Source of the DNA: Prochlorococcus marinus str. MIT 9215
GTDB lineage: Bacteria > Cyanobacteriota > Cyanobacteriia > PCC-6307 > Cyanobiaceae
Reading direction: 5' to 3'
Length of the DNA stretch: 64,000 nt
NCBI RefSeq assembly: GCF_000018065.1
Contig: NC_009840.1
Location: 1,612,001-1,676,000, forward strand
Shown here: in pieces, positions 50,860 to 60,385 of the stretch
How the letters are laid out: each line of letters begins with the position of its first letter
Numbering within the stretch: position 1 is the first letter of the stretch
Made by a program: the position numbers and the translations under genes
Notes under the pieces: model-generated
What the model was told of the DNA's origin: nothing
The model's input: only the letters and a program-made list of their open reading frames with translations
Databases searched by the model: none

Positions 50860-52822
50860 CAGCAGATCTTCTCCTTCTAGTACGTCCCGAAGAAACCTCC
50901 TCTTTGTTTTCTACTGGTTCATTAATAATATTATTACGAGATTGATCATTCTTAGGCAGCTGATTTTTGAAGTTATTTTGTTTGGAATTATTAGGATAAT
51001 TATTAACATTAGGATAATGTTTATGTCTCGGTTGATGTTTTACTTCATCATCTAATTTAGGTTGATATGCCCTAGTTCCACTAGGCGCAGGCTGTGCCAA
51101 GCATAGAATTAAAGGTTCAACTTGCAACTCTCGCCTCATTCGTCTAGATAAACCATTTTCAATTTCTCTTTGTACACCAATCCAATCAACCTCAAAATTA
51201 TTTGGTCCAGTTTGTCTTGATAATTGTTTCCATCTATTTGCTAGAACCCAACTTATCTCTCTTTCTGTCCACATTGACATTTTTCTAGGATCTGCAGAGA
51301 TTACAACTCCTCTAAGACTGACCCTTGGTGGAGCAACCATATTACCGTCTGTACTTATAGGTGCTAAAACAGTAACAATCCCATCATCAGCCAACTGCTG
51401 TCTTTCTTTAAGTGCTCTTGCATCTACAACACATGTTCTAGTGTTATCCAACATTTCGATTCCAGATTTAACAGGTTCTCCTTGAATCATAGAATCTGCT
51501 CTAAGTTCGATAGTGTCACCATTATCAAGAATTAGCACATTATTTGGATCAACCCCCATTGAAACCGCAGTTTTACCATGTAAAACTTGCATTCGATATT
51601 CTCCATGCACAGGAACGAAAAACTTCGGCTTAATTAATGCGAGCATTAATCTTTGATCATCTCTGCATCCATGGCCAGAGACATGAATTCCATGTTCTTT
51701 TCCATAAATAACATTGGCTCCTAATTTAATTAATTTATCAATACTATGAACAACAGAAATAGTATTCCCTGGAATAGGACTAGAAGAAAATATAACAGTA
51801 TCAGTTGTTTTAAGTTTTACATGAGGGTGCTCATCTCTTCCAATCCTGCTTAAAGCAGCCATTACTTCACCTTGACTACCGGTCATTAAAAGCAATGTTT
51901 CTCTATCTGGTAAGTCTCGAATACTTTTGATGGGGAAAAAAAGATCATCTGGGCATTTGATATAGCCCAATTCGCGGCACTTACCGACTACATTTAACAT
52001 TGAACGGCCCATTAATCCAATTTTCCTTCCATGCTTTATTGCTAACTGAATGACCATCGCAACTCTATGAGTAGAACTTGCAAAAGTGGTTAGCATTACT
52101 CTTCCTTTGGCTTCAGATATTAATCGATCTAGATTTGGAAAAACAGAAATCTCTGAAGGAACAAATCCCTTTACTTCAGAATTAGTTGAATCTGAAAGTA
52201 AACAAAGAACACCTTTCTCTCCGTAATAGACCATTCTTTCAATATCTGCATGTTTATTATCTGGAGGCAGATGATCAAATTTAAAATCACCAGTAAAAAA
52301 GACAACTCCAACTGGGGTAGTCAAAGCCAAGGAGAAACTATCCCCAATAGAGTGAGTATTACGAATAAACTCTATTGAAAAATTTTGGCCAAGTTTAACA
52401 ACTTGTCTTGGTTCAATAATTTGTATAGTTGTTCTATCTGCCACGCCAGCTTCTTCCATTTTGCCTTTTAGCATTGACATAGCCAAAGGTGGGCCATAGA
52501 TAACGGGAATTCTAAATTTCTTTAAATGGTGAGATATTCCTCCAATATGATCTTCATGACCGTGGGTAACTATCATTCCACGAAATCTATGTAAGTTAGC
52601 TTGCAAATAGGTTGTATCTGGCATGACAACATTTACTCCATGCATGCCATCACTAGGAAAAGCTAATCCACCATCTATAAGAATAATGTCATCTCCATAT
52701 TCAAAAACGCATGTATTTTTTCCTATTTCGTGCAGTCCTCCTAAGGGAATGATCTTTAAGCAAGGACTGTTCGTTTTTGTTTGAGCTTGTTTAATATTTG
52801 ATTTGATTTGATTTGTATTCAT
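50849..52822 (-). CDS. rnj: Ribonuclease J
   Basis: Metallo-beta-lactamase/beta-CASP nuclease with endo- and 5'-exonuclease activity in mRNA decay. It is 657 residues. The metal site is HGHEDH at 87-92; ESGATE-type beta-CASP residues lie in the middle, and the phosphate pocket HVSGHGCRDDQRLML is clear. After the usual core a tail of about 80 residues is Asn-, His- and Lys-rich and ends in GRTRRRRSAVTS. That arginine cluster near the C-terminus recalls the peptide by which cyanobacterial RNase E binds PNPase. It is 76 bases downstream of dapA on the same strand. Confidence 0.96.
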   Translation of the reverse strand: MNTNQIKSNIKQAQTKTNSPCLKIIPLGGLHEIGKNTCVFEYGDDIILIDGGLAFPSDGMHGVNVVMPDTTYLQANLHRFRGMIVTHGHEDHIGGISHHLKKFRIPVIYGPPLAMSMLKGKMEEAGVADRTTIQIIEPRQVVKLGQNFSIEFIRNTHSIGDSFSLALTTPVGVVFFTGDFKFDHLPPDNKHADIERMVYYGEKGVLCLLSDSTNSEVKGFVPSEISVFPNLDRLISEAKGRVMLTTFASSTHRVAMVIQLAIKHGRKIGLMGRSMLNVVGKCRELGYIKCPDDLFFPIKSIRDLPDRETLLLMTGSQGEVMAALSRIGRDEHPHVKLKTTDTVIFSSSPIPGNTISVVHSIDKLIKLGANVIYGKEHGIHVSGHGCRDDQRLMLALIKPKFFVPVHGEYRMQVLHGKTAVSMGVDPNNVLILDNGDTIELRADSMIQGEPVKSGIEMLDNTRTCVVDARALKERQQLADDGIVTVLAPISTDGNMVAPPRVSLRGVVISADPRKMSMWTEREISWVLANRWKQLSRQTGPNNFEVDWIGVQREIENGLSRRMRRELQVEPLILCLAQPAPSGTRAYQPKLDDEVKHQPRHKHYPNVNNYPNNSKQNNFKNQLPKNDQSRNNIINEPVENKEEVSSGRTRRRRSAVTS

Positions 52823-52898
52823 GATGATTATTTTTTGCGTACAGGCAAAATTTAGTTATTTTGATTAAATTAAGCTTATCAAAGCTTTGAAGAAGTAT

Positions 52899-53804
52899 TT
52901 ACAAAGACAGATTTTTAATTATCTTAGATAAATTTTCTTTTTGTTCTTTATTAAGTGGTGTTAATGGATTTCTTGGAGAACCAACTTTCCAACCTAACAA
53001 CTCTAAAGCAGCTTTAACTGGAATAGGATTTGTTGTTTCAAAGAGTCCTTTAAAAAGTGGTTGAAGTTTTTCGTGAATCTCTAATGCTTTAGAAACCTCC
53101 CCATCAAGAAAGAAAAAAATCATTTCCCTTAATTGTGTCCCAACCAAATGGCTAGCCACACTTACCACACCAACAGCACCAACAGACATCATAGGAAGCA
53201 ATAAAGAATCATCGCCACTATATATAAAAAGTTCAGGACCGCAAGCTGCCCTTAACTCCGTCACTTCCTCTATTCTACCGCTTGCAGCTTTAATACTGAG
53301 AATATTTGAGAAATCCATAAGTTTCTTCACAGTATCAGGTAATAAATTACAACCTGTCCTTCCAGGTATGTTGTAAAGCATTAAGGGCAAATCTTTTGCA
53401 GAATTAGCAATGGAACTGAAATGTGTATAAAGACCCTCTTGAGGTGGTTTATTGTAATAAGGAACAACAACCAAAGCGCCATCAGCCCCTGACTCATAAG
53501 CTTTTCTGGTAGCTTCTATGGCCTCGATTGTACTATTACTACCAGTACCAACGATTACTTTACAGCTTGAATCCAAAGATCCTTTTACTGCAGTAAATAA
53601 ATCATGTTGTTCTGACCACGAAAGAGTCGGCGATTCTCCAGTAGTACCACATAGCACAATGCCATCAGAACCGTTCTCAAACAAATAATTTGAAAGTTTT
53701 ATAGCTAATTCATAATCTACATCTCCATTTTCATTAAATGGAGTCACCATTGCAGTTAATATTCTCCCAAATAATGGATTAGTAAAATTAGTTTCTGAAA
53801 TCAT
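52899..53804 (-). CDS. dapA: 4-hydroxy-tetrahydrodipicolinate synthase
   Basis: Condenses pyruvate with aspartate semialdehyde, the committed step to lysine and diaminopimelate. It is 301 residues. The (beta/alpha)8 barrel begins [25 protein letters not shown] binds the pyruvate carboxylate; Tyr in [12 protein letters not shown] and the Schiff-base Lys in [12 protein letters not shown] are present. Its ATG overlaps the asd stop by 4 bases (ATGA), so the two are translationally coupled. Confidence 0.98.
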
Positions 53805-54832
53805 TTTTTTGGAATTAATAACTCAGCTATTTGAATAGCATTAAGAGCTGCTCCTTTTCTTATTTGATCTCCACATAACCATAATTCTAATCCATTTGGA
53901 TGACTTATATCAGTTCTTAATCTACCAACAGCAACATTATCCTTTCCCATAACGTCATTTGGCATAGGAAATCTATTATTTTTATAATTCTCGATAATTT
54001 CAATTCCAGGAGATTTTTTTAATTCATTAAGAGCATCTTTAGGTTCAACTACACCATCAAATTCAATATTGATTGATTCAGAGTGTGCTCTGAGTACTGG
54101 GACTCGAACGCATGTAGCAGAGAGCTTTAAATCAGAAATATTTAATATTTTCCTAGTCTCATTAACCATTTTCATCTCTTCTTCACAGTAATTATTTGCA
54201 AGCATGGGTGAATTATGTAAAAACAAATTAAAAGCAAGTGAATAGGGCAAAACTTCACTTTTCTGAGGATTACCCTGAAGATACTGTTCAGTTAAAAGTT
54301 TTAGTTCCTCCATCGCTAATTGGCCTGCACCGCTGACAGATTGATATGTTGAGACAACAACTCTTTGAATCGTCGAAAGTTTATTTAATGGAGCTAAAAC
54401 TAATGTCAACAAAATTGTAGTGCAGTTTGGATTAGCTATTACCCCATCATGACTAAGTGCTTCACTAGCATTAACTTCAGGAACTACAAGAGGTACATTT
54501 TTATCTAATCTGAAAGCACTTGAATTATCTATTAGTAAAGCATTTTGTTCCATAATGGTAGACAACCATTTTTTTGAAACACTTCCACCAGCCGAAGCTA
54601 AAACTAAATCAAGATTAAGGAATTCTTCCTTAGTTGTTTTTTTTGTAACTAATTCTTCACCTTTCCAAATAATTTTTTTACCTTCTGAACGCTCGGATGA
54701 AAGCAAGACCAATTCTGATATTGGGAAATCACGTTGTTCAAGAATTTTAATTAATTCAGATCCGACAGCACCTGAAGATCCTAAAACAGCAACTTTTAAT
54801 GGCCTTTTAGGCAAAAACGGAGATTGTCTCAC
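53801..54832 (-). CDS. asd: Aspartate-semialdehyde dehydrogenase
   Basis: Reduces aspartyl phosphate to the semialdehyde, the branch substrate for lysine and threonine. It is 343 residues with a GTG start at 54832 ([18 protein letters not shown]). The NADP-binding [16 protein letters not shown] is near the N-terminus, the nucleophile cysteine is in [12 protein letters not shown] near residue 135, and the histidine region is [15 protein letters not shown]. It is first in the asd-dapA-rnj run and divergent from tig across 121 bases. Confidence 0.98.
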
Positions 54833-54953
54833 ACTTTAAAATGATTTTTAAAAATAGATTGACTATTTTTTTACTTTATCAAAAAAATAACTTTCAAGGA
54901 AATCACATAATGTGAAATAATTAAGGTTCGGCTTTTAGTAATAAATAAAAAAA

Positions 54954-56384
54954 ATGGCTAAAGAAGCATTAATAGTCAAAACAACTCCTCTGCCTCAAAG
55001 TAGAATCTCATTTGAATTAGAAATACCATCTGAGACATGCAAAACATGTTTAAATGAGACAATCAGTTCTATTAGTCGTTCGGCTAAAATTCCAGGATTT
55101 AGGGTTGGTAAAATTCCTAAACAAGTCTTAATCCAAAGAATTGGAATCACACAATTACATGCTTCTGCTCTAGAAAAAATTATTGATAAATCATGGCAAG
55201 AAGCATTAAAAATAAAATCTATAGAGCCACTGAGTGAGCCAGAATTGGTAGATGGATTTGAATCTGTACTTGCAAATTTTAGTCCTGAAAAACCACTTAA
55301 GGTTACTCTTCAAACTGATGTTGCCCCAGAATTAAAACTAAAAAAATCCAAAGGACTAAGTGTTGAAATCTCAAAAACAAAGTTTGATCCTAAGTCAATA
55401 GATGAAGCACTACAAAAATCTAGAAGTCAATTTGCAAATATTATTCCAGTTACCAATAGAGCAGCAAGATTAGGAGATATTGCTGTAGTTAGTTTCAAAG
55501 GAAAATATAAAGATTCTGATAAAGAGATTGATGGTGGGACAAGTGAATCAATGGATCTTGAGTTAGAAAAGAACAAAATGATTCCCGGTTTCGTTGAGGG
55601 AATAGTAAAGATGAAAATTGGTGATACTAAAACACTTAACCTTAAATTTCCTGAAGATTATTCTCATGAGGATTCAAGAGGCAAAGAGGCAATCTTTGAA
55701 GTAAATCTTAAGGATCTTAAGGAAAAAGAATTACCTGAACTTAATGACGATTTTGCGAAACAGTCTGGGAACAAAGAATCATTAAAAGAGTTAAAGAAAG
55801 ATATTGAAAAGCAACTTAAAGATAATTTTGAAAAAACTCAAAAAGATATCAAAATTGAAGCTTTATTAGATGCCTTAACAAACGAATTGGTCGCTGAAAT
55901 TCCAAAATCTATGATTGATATAGAAGTGAGGAATAATATTGAACAAACCGCTCAAAGATTTGCTCAACAAGGTCTTGATGTTAAATCTACTTTCACTCCG
56001 GAATTAGTTAAGTCATTAGCAGAGTCCACAAGGCCTCAGGCTGAAAAAAATGTTCAAAGAAATTTAGCTTTAAAAGCGTTAGCTGAAACAGAAAACATAA
56101 AAGTTGAGAAAGATGAAATTGATTTAAAAATGAAAGATTATGAAGATGCAATCTCTCAATCTTCGAAACAAATAGATATAAAAAAATTAACAGAAGTAAT
56201 AAGTAACGATTTACTCAAAGAAAAATTAATAATTTGGCTTGAAGAAAATTCTGAAGTAAAAGAAAATACTACAAAAACTTCTAAAACTACCAAAAACTCC
56301 AAAACAACAAAAGCCACAAAAACTACAAAAACTACAAAAACTACAAAAACTTCTAAAACTCAAAATAAAAAAGAAAAAAAATAA
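54954..56384 (+). CDS. tig: Trigger factor
   Basis: Ribosome-bound chaperone that receives nascent chains. It is 476 residues: the ribosome-binding N-domain with the signature GFRVGK (48-53), a PPIase domain around 160-245 (GDIAVVSFKGKYKDS, MIPGFVEGIVKMKIGDTK), and a helical C-domain. The last 40 residues are almost only Lys and Thr with some Ser and Asn, including four perfect 9-base repeats. The tail should be disordered. It starts a run tig-clpP-clpX-dnaX on the plus strand. Confidence 0.97.
   Translation: MAKEALIVKTTPLPQSRISFELEIPSETCKTCLNETISSISRSAKIPGFRVGKIPKQVLIQRIGITQLHASALEKIIDKSWQEALKIKSIEPLSEPELVDGFESVLANFSPEKPLKVTLQTDVAPELKLKKSKGLSVEISKTKFDPKSIDEALQKSRSQFANIIPVTNRAARLGDIAVVSFKGKYKDSDKEIDGGTSESMDLELEKNKMIPGFVEGIVKMKIGDTKTLNLKFPEDYSHEDSRGKEAIFEVNLKDLKEKELPELNDDFAKQSGNKESLKELKKDIEKQLKDNFEKTQKDIKIEALLDALTNELVAEIPKSMIDIEVRNNIEQTAQRFAQQGLDVKSTFTPELVKSLAESTRPQAEKNVQRNLALKALAETENIKVEKDEIDLKMKDYEDAISQSSKQIDIKKLTEVISNDLLKEKLIIWLEENSEVKENTTKTSKTTKNSKTTKATKTTKTTKTTKTSKTQNKKEKK
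56316..56351 (+). repeat. Four perfect 9-bp tandem repeats in tig
   Basis: ACAAAAACT occurs four times without interruption, in the reading frame, each unit encoding Thr-Lys-Thr. Degenerate copies extend on both sides (about 56260-56375). A change in copy number would keep the frame, so the Lys/Thr tail length could vary between strains. Confidence 0.9.
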
Positions 56385-56449
56385 TTTATGAAATTTCCTA
56401 CTAATTAAACAAAAACCCCTTAAATTATTTATAAGATAAAAACTAATTT

Positions 56450-57094
56450 GTGAACTCAGAAAAGAAACATTTAATCCAAAGCTCAATAAGTTCTTACGAA
56501 AGTAGTAATAAAACTGTTGCTGCTGTTCCTACTGTTATAGAACAATCAGGGAGAGGAGAAAGAGCTTTTGATATTTATTCAAGACTATTGAGGGAGAGAA
56601 TAATTTTTTTAGGTACTGGAATTAATGATCAAGTATCTGACTCACTTGTTGCACAATTGTTATTTCTTGAAGCTGAAGATCCTGAAAAAGATATACAAAT
56701 ATATATCAATTCTCCAGGAGGCTCAGTAACTGCAGGAATGGCCATATACGATACTATGCAACAAATATCCCCTGATGTAGTGACAATATGCTTTGGAGTA
56801 GCGGCAAGTATGGGGGCATTTTTACTTTCTGGAGGAGCAAAGGGGAAAAGATTGGCTTTACCTAATTCTAGGATTATGATTCATCAACCTCTTGGAGGTG
56901 CACAAGGTCAAGCAGTAGAGATTGAAATACAAGCTAAAGAAATACTTTTTCTCAAAAAAACATTAAATTCACTATTAGCAGAACATACTGGTCAACCTTT
57001 AGAAAAAATTAATGAAGATACAGAAAGAGACTACTTTTTATCTCCCTCAGAAGCTGTCGAATATGGATTAATTGATAAAGTTATCAAAAAGTGA
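56450..57094 (+). CDS. clpP: ATP-dependent Clp protease, ClpP subunit
   Basis: Serine protease core that works with ClpX. It is 214 residues with a GTG start; the first 25 or so residues form a propeptide-like extension. The catalytic triad is Ser120 in [11 protein letters not shown], His145 in [14 protein letters not shown] and Asp194 in [11 protein letters not shown]. Cyanobacteria have several ClpP paralogs; linkage to clpX suggests the ClpP that pairs with ClpX. It lies 65 bases after tig and 104 bases before clpX. Confidence 0.97.
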   Translation: MNSEKKHLIQSSISSYESSNKTVAAVPTVIEQSGRGERAFDIYSRLLRERIIFLGTGINDQVSDSLVAQLLFLEAEDPEKDIQIYINSPGGSVTAGMAIYDTMQQISPDVVTICFGVAASMGAFLLSGGAKGKRLALPNSRIMIHQPLGGAQGQAVEIEIQAKEILFLKKTLNSLLAEHTGQPLEKINEDTERDYFLSPSEAVEYGLIDKVIKK

Positions 57095-57198
57095 CAAGGG
57101 GCACTAATTTTTTAAGAATATGATGACGAATCGTTATTTATAAGCAATGCTAGTGAATAGGGAATATTTAACACCTTTCACTTTAAAATTTATAATCG

Positions 57199-58566
57199 AT
57201 GGCTAAATTCGACGCCCATCTTAAATGTTCATTTTGCGGGAAATCACAAGACCAAGTAAGAAAGCTTATAGCTGGTCCTGGGGTTTATATCTGTGATGAG
57301 TGCATAGACCTTTGCAATGAAATTCTCGATGAAGAACTACTCGATAATCAAACAAACACAAACAACTCTCAGCAAGTAAAAAAGAAATTACCTAATGATA
57401 ATCCCAAAAAATGTGTTCCTTTAGAATTAACATCAATTCCTAAGCCATTAGAAATTAAAAGTTTTCTAGATAATCAAGTTGTGGGACAAGAATCTGCAAA
57501 AAAAATATTATCAGTAGCCGTATACAATCACTACAAGCGATTAGCTTGGAAAGTTAAAGAAGAAAGTAAAAATAGCAATTCAACAGATTCACAAGCAACT
57601 AAATTACAAAAATCAAATATTTTACTCATCGGCCCTACTGGAAGTGGAAAAACATTATTGGCGCAAACATTAGCAGAATTTCTAGATGTTCCATTTGCAG
57701 TAGCTGATGCAACTACTTTGACAGAAGCTGGATATGTGGGGGAAGATGTTGAAAACATACTTTTAAGACTTCTACAGAAATCAGAAATGAATGTAGAACT
57801 AGCTCAAAAAGGAATTATTTACATTGATGAGATAGATAAAATTGCAAGAAAAAGCGAGAATCCTTCAATTACCAGAGATGTCTCTGGTGAAGGTGTACAG
57901 CAAGCGTTATTAAAAATGCTTGAAGGAACAATTGCTAATGTGCCTCCGCAAGGTGGAAGAAAACATCCTTATCATGACTGTATCCAAATTGATACGAGTC
58001 AAATATTATTTATTTGCGGGGGGGCTTTTATAGGTTTAGAGGATATCGTTCAAAAACGTATGGGTAAACACTCTATAGGTTTTACCACCAATTCAGATCA
58101 AAACAAAGTTGATACAAAAAAAATAATAGACCCTAGAGATTCCTTAAAAAATTTAGAACTTGATGATTTAGTTAAATATGGCCTAATTCCAGAATTTATT
58201 GGAAGGATTCCCGTTTGTGCTGTATTAGATCGTCTGACAAAAGAAACTTTAGAATCTATCTTAACTCAACCCAGAGATGCATTAGTAAAGCAGTTCAAAA
58301 CGTTACTAAGTATGGATAATGTTGAATTAAAATTTGAGCCTGATTCTGTTGAAGCAATAGCCAATGAAGCCTTTAAAAGAAAAACAGGTGCAAGAGCATT
58401 AAGATCAATAATTGAAGAGTTAATGCTTGACGTAATGTACACTTTACCTTCTGAAGAAAATATTAAAGAATTCACAATTACAAAAAAAATGGTAGATAAT
58501 TTGTTCTCCTCTAAAATTGTTAAACTACCTTCAGGATCAAAAAGAATCATTAAAGAGTCTGCATAA
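57199..58566 (+). CDS. clpX: Clp protease ATPase ClpX
   Basis: AAA+ unfoldase that feeds substrates, including SsrA-tagged proteins, to ClpP. It is 455 residues. The N-terminal zinc domain has Cys10, 13, 32 and 35 (CSFCGKSQ and CDECIDLC). Walker A is GPTGSGKT near residue 146, Walker [14 protein letters not shown], and the pore loop GYVGEDVE is present, as is the sensor-2 region [12 protein letters not shown]. dnaX follows after 57 bases. Confidence 0.98.
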   Translation: MAKFDAHLKCSFCGKSQDQVRKLIAGPGVYICDECIDLCNEILDEELLDNQTNTNNSQQVKKKLPNDNPKKCVPLELTSIPKPLEIKSFLDNQVVGQESAKKILSVAVYNHYKRLAWKVKEESKNSNSTDSQATKLQKSNILLIGPTGSGKTLLAQTLAEFLDVPFAVADATTLTEAGYVGEDVENILLRLLQKSEMNVELAQKGIIYIDEIDKIARKSENPSITRDVSGEGVQQALLKMLEGTIANVPPQGGRKHPYHDCIQIDTSQILFICGGAFIGLEDIVQKRMGKHSIGFTTNSDQNKVDTKKIIDPRDSLKNLELDDLVKYGLIPEFIGRIPVCAVLDRLTKETLESILTQPRDALVKQFKTLLSMDNVELKFEPDSVEAIANEAFKRKTGARALRSIIEELMLDVMYTLPSEENIKEFTITKKMVDNLFSSKIVKLPSGSKRIIKESA

Positions 58567-58623
58567 AAATTAAATTTAATTATTTTAATTTAATCCCGAA
58601 TTTTTCTAATTAATGAAAAATAA

Positions 58624-60384
58624 ATGTCCAATATACATAAGCCTTTTCATCAAAAATATAGACCAAACAACTTAGACGAACTGGTTGGGCAAAAATTTAT
58701 ATCTATTACACTCAAAGAAGCACTATTAACCCAAAAAATTGCTCCTGCATATCTTTTTAATGGTCCACGAGGTACTGGAAAAACATCAAGTGCGAGAATT
58801 TTTGCAAAATCTTTAAACTGCCTGGCATTCGACAAACCTACGATAAATCCTTGTTGTAAATGTGACTTATGTAGACAAATTACAGATGGAAACGCTCTAG
58901 ATATTATTGAGATTGATGCAGCATCAAATACAGGCGTTGAAAATATAAGAGAAATTATAGAAAGAGCAAGATTTGCACCTACTCAAGCGAGATGGAAAGT
59001 ATACGTTATTGATGAATGTCATATGCTTTCAACGGCAGCTTCAAATGCTTTACTAAAAACTATTGAAGAACCTCCCTCAAGAGTTATATTTATCCTTGCG
59101 ACGACAAATCCTGAGAGAGTATTAAATACAATACAAAGTAGATGCCAAAAGTTTGATTTTAGAAGAATAAGCCCTGGCGACATATTTCAACATTTATCTG
59201 AAATCGCAGAAAAAGAATCCATTGAGTACGAAGTTCAGGCTTTAAAAATGATTGCAAAAAGATCTAATGGAGGAATGCGAGATGCACAGAGTCTCCTTGA
59301 ACAACTGAATCTTTTACAAGAAGGTATAACAATCAATAATATCCAAAACCTGCTAGGAGAAGTATCAGAAATTGAATTAACAAATCTGATTCAATCATTG
59401 GTTGAAAATAATCCAGAGTCATTAATTATCACCTGCAACAAATTATATGATGCTGGAAACGAACCCAATCAAATTATTATCGGATTATTGAATATAACAA
59501 GAGATCTACTACTGTACACTACTAATAATAAATATTCAGATCTTTATTATACGTCTGATGAATTTCAAGATGAATTGGATAAAATATCAAAAACAATAAA
59601 TAAATCAACCATAATAAATTGGCATAATAATTTGAGAAATATTGAATATCAAATCAAAACAAGTGATAATCCAAGGCTTTGGTTTGAAATACATTTAACT
59701 GGCCTTCTTAATAATCAAGAGGTAAATAGTTTTGATAATAAGAAAGAAGGTAAAAATAATGAGAATGAAGAAAAGCATAAAAGCATAAAAAATATTGTAA
59801 TAAATAATGAAAATATTTCTAATCAAATGCAAAAGCCCATTATCAACAATAAAATAAGTCCAGAAGAATTGATTGTAAAAAAAGAAGATAAATTAGAAAA
59901 ATTTGACGTTATTGAGAAGGAAAGTATAGACAATATTTATGACAACAATCAAAATGATCCTTGCTCAAATAATTTAAAAGATAAATGGGAATTAATTCTT
60001 TCTAAATTAGAGTTACCATCAACAAGAATGTTACTTTCACAACAAGCTGAACTTGAAAGTTTTGATTCGGATAAAGTCACAATTGCATTATCTCCAAACT
60101 GGGAAAATATGATAAAAAGCAGAAAAGTTATAATTGAAAATACAGTAAAAAAGATATTTGGAGATCAAATAATACTTAATTTTTCTACCAAACATTTAAC
60201 TAAAAGAAACCCAACACAAACTCCAGAAATAACCCAAAGTGAAGTAAAAAATTTGAACCCAATAAAAAAAATAGAACCAAAAACTAATATGTCAAAAAAA
60301 ATCTCTAACCAGGAAAATTATGATGATGGTTCAAAAAACTTAGCAAATTTTTTTAATGGAGAAATAATAGACATTGATGAATAA
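58624..60384 (+). CDS. dnaX: DNA polymerase III subunits gamma/tau
   Basis: Clamp-loader ATPase. It is 586 residues. Walker A is NGPRGTGKTS at 46-55; a zinc module (CCKCDLC) follows near residue 75; Walker B region reads VYVIDECHMLS with sensor 1 ATTNPERVL. Domain III ends near 360; then comes an Asn/Lys/Glu-rich linker of about 100 residues and a tau-like C-terminal region from about 450 (WELILSKLELPSTRMLLS). No clear frameshift signal for a short gamma form was noticed. Its stop is one base from that of the convergent glycosyltransferase. Confidence 0.96.
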   Translation: MSNIHKPFHQKYRPNNLDELVGQKFISITLKEALLTQKIAPAYLFNGPRGTGKTSSARIFAKSLNCLAFDKPTINPCCKCDLCRQITDGNALDIIEIDAASNTGVENIREIIERARFAPTQARWKVYVIDECHMLSTAASNALLKTIEEPPSRVIFILATTNPERVLNTIQSRCQKFDFRRISPGDIFQHLSEIAEKESIEYEVQALKMIAKRSNGGMRDAQSLLEQLNLLQEGITINNIQNLLGEVSEIELTNLIQSLVENNPESLIITCNKLYDAGNEPNQIIIGLLNITRDLLLYTTNNKYSDLYYTSDEFQDELDKISKTINKSTIINWHNNLRNIEYQIKTSDNPRLWFEIHLTGLLNNQEVNSFDNKKEGKNNENEEKHKSIKNIVINNENISNQMQKPIINNKISPEELIVKKEDKLEKFDVIEKESIDNIYDNNQNDPCSNNLKDKWELILSKLELPSTRMLLSQQAELESFDSDKVTIALSPNWENMIKSRKVIIENTVKKIFGDQIILNFSTKHLTKRNPTQTPEITQSEVKNLNPIKKIEPKTNMSKKISNQENYDDGSKNLANFFNGEIIDIDE

Positions 60385-60385
60385 A

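Noticed and set aside
50840-51055. 71-residue plus-strand frame after tilS
   Set aside because: It is antisense to the RNase J C-terminal linker, which is in frame with a well-supported gene.
56260-56384. Possible CRISPR-like repeat array
   Set aside because: The 9-base units are contiguous, in frame and coding; there are no spacers and no cas genes.
56226-56486. Minus-strand frame with repeated Phe-Cys-Ser residues
   Set aside because: It is the antisense reading of the Lys/Thr repeat tail of trigger factor, not a cysteine-rich peptide gene.
57191-57196. Perfect TATAAT just upstream of clpX
   Set aside because: It lies 2 bases before the ATG, so transcription from it would start inside the gene; not a useful clpX promoter.
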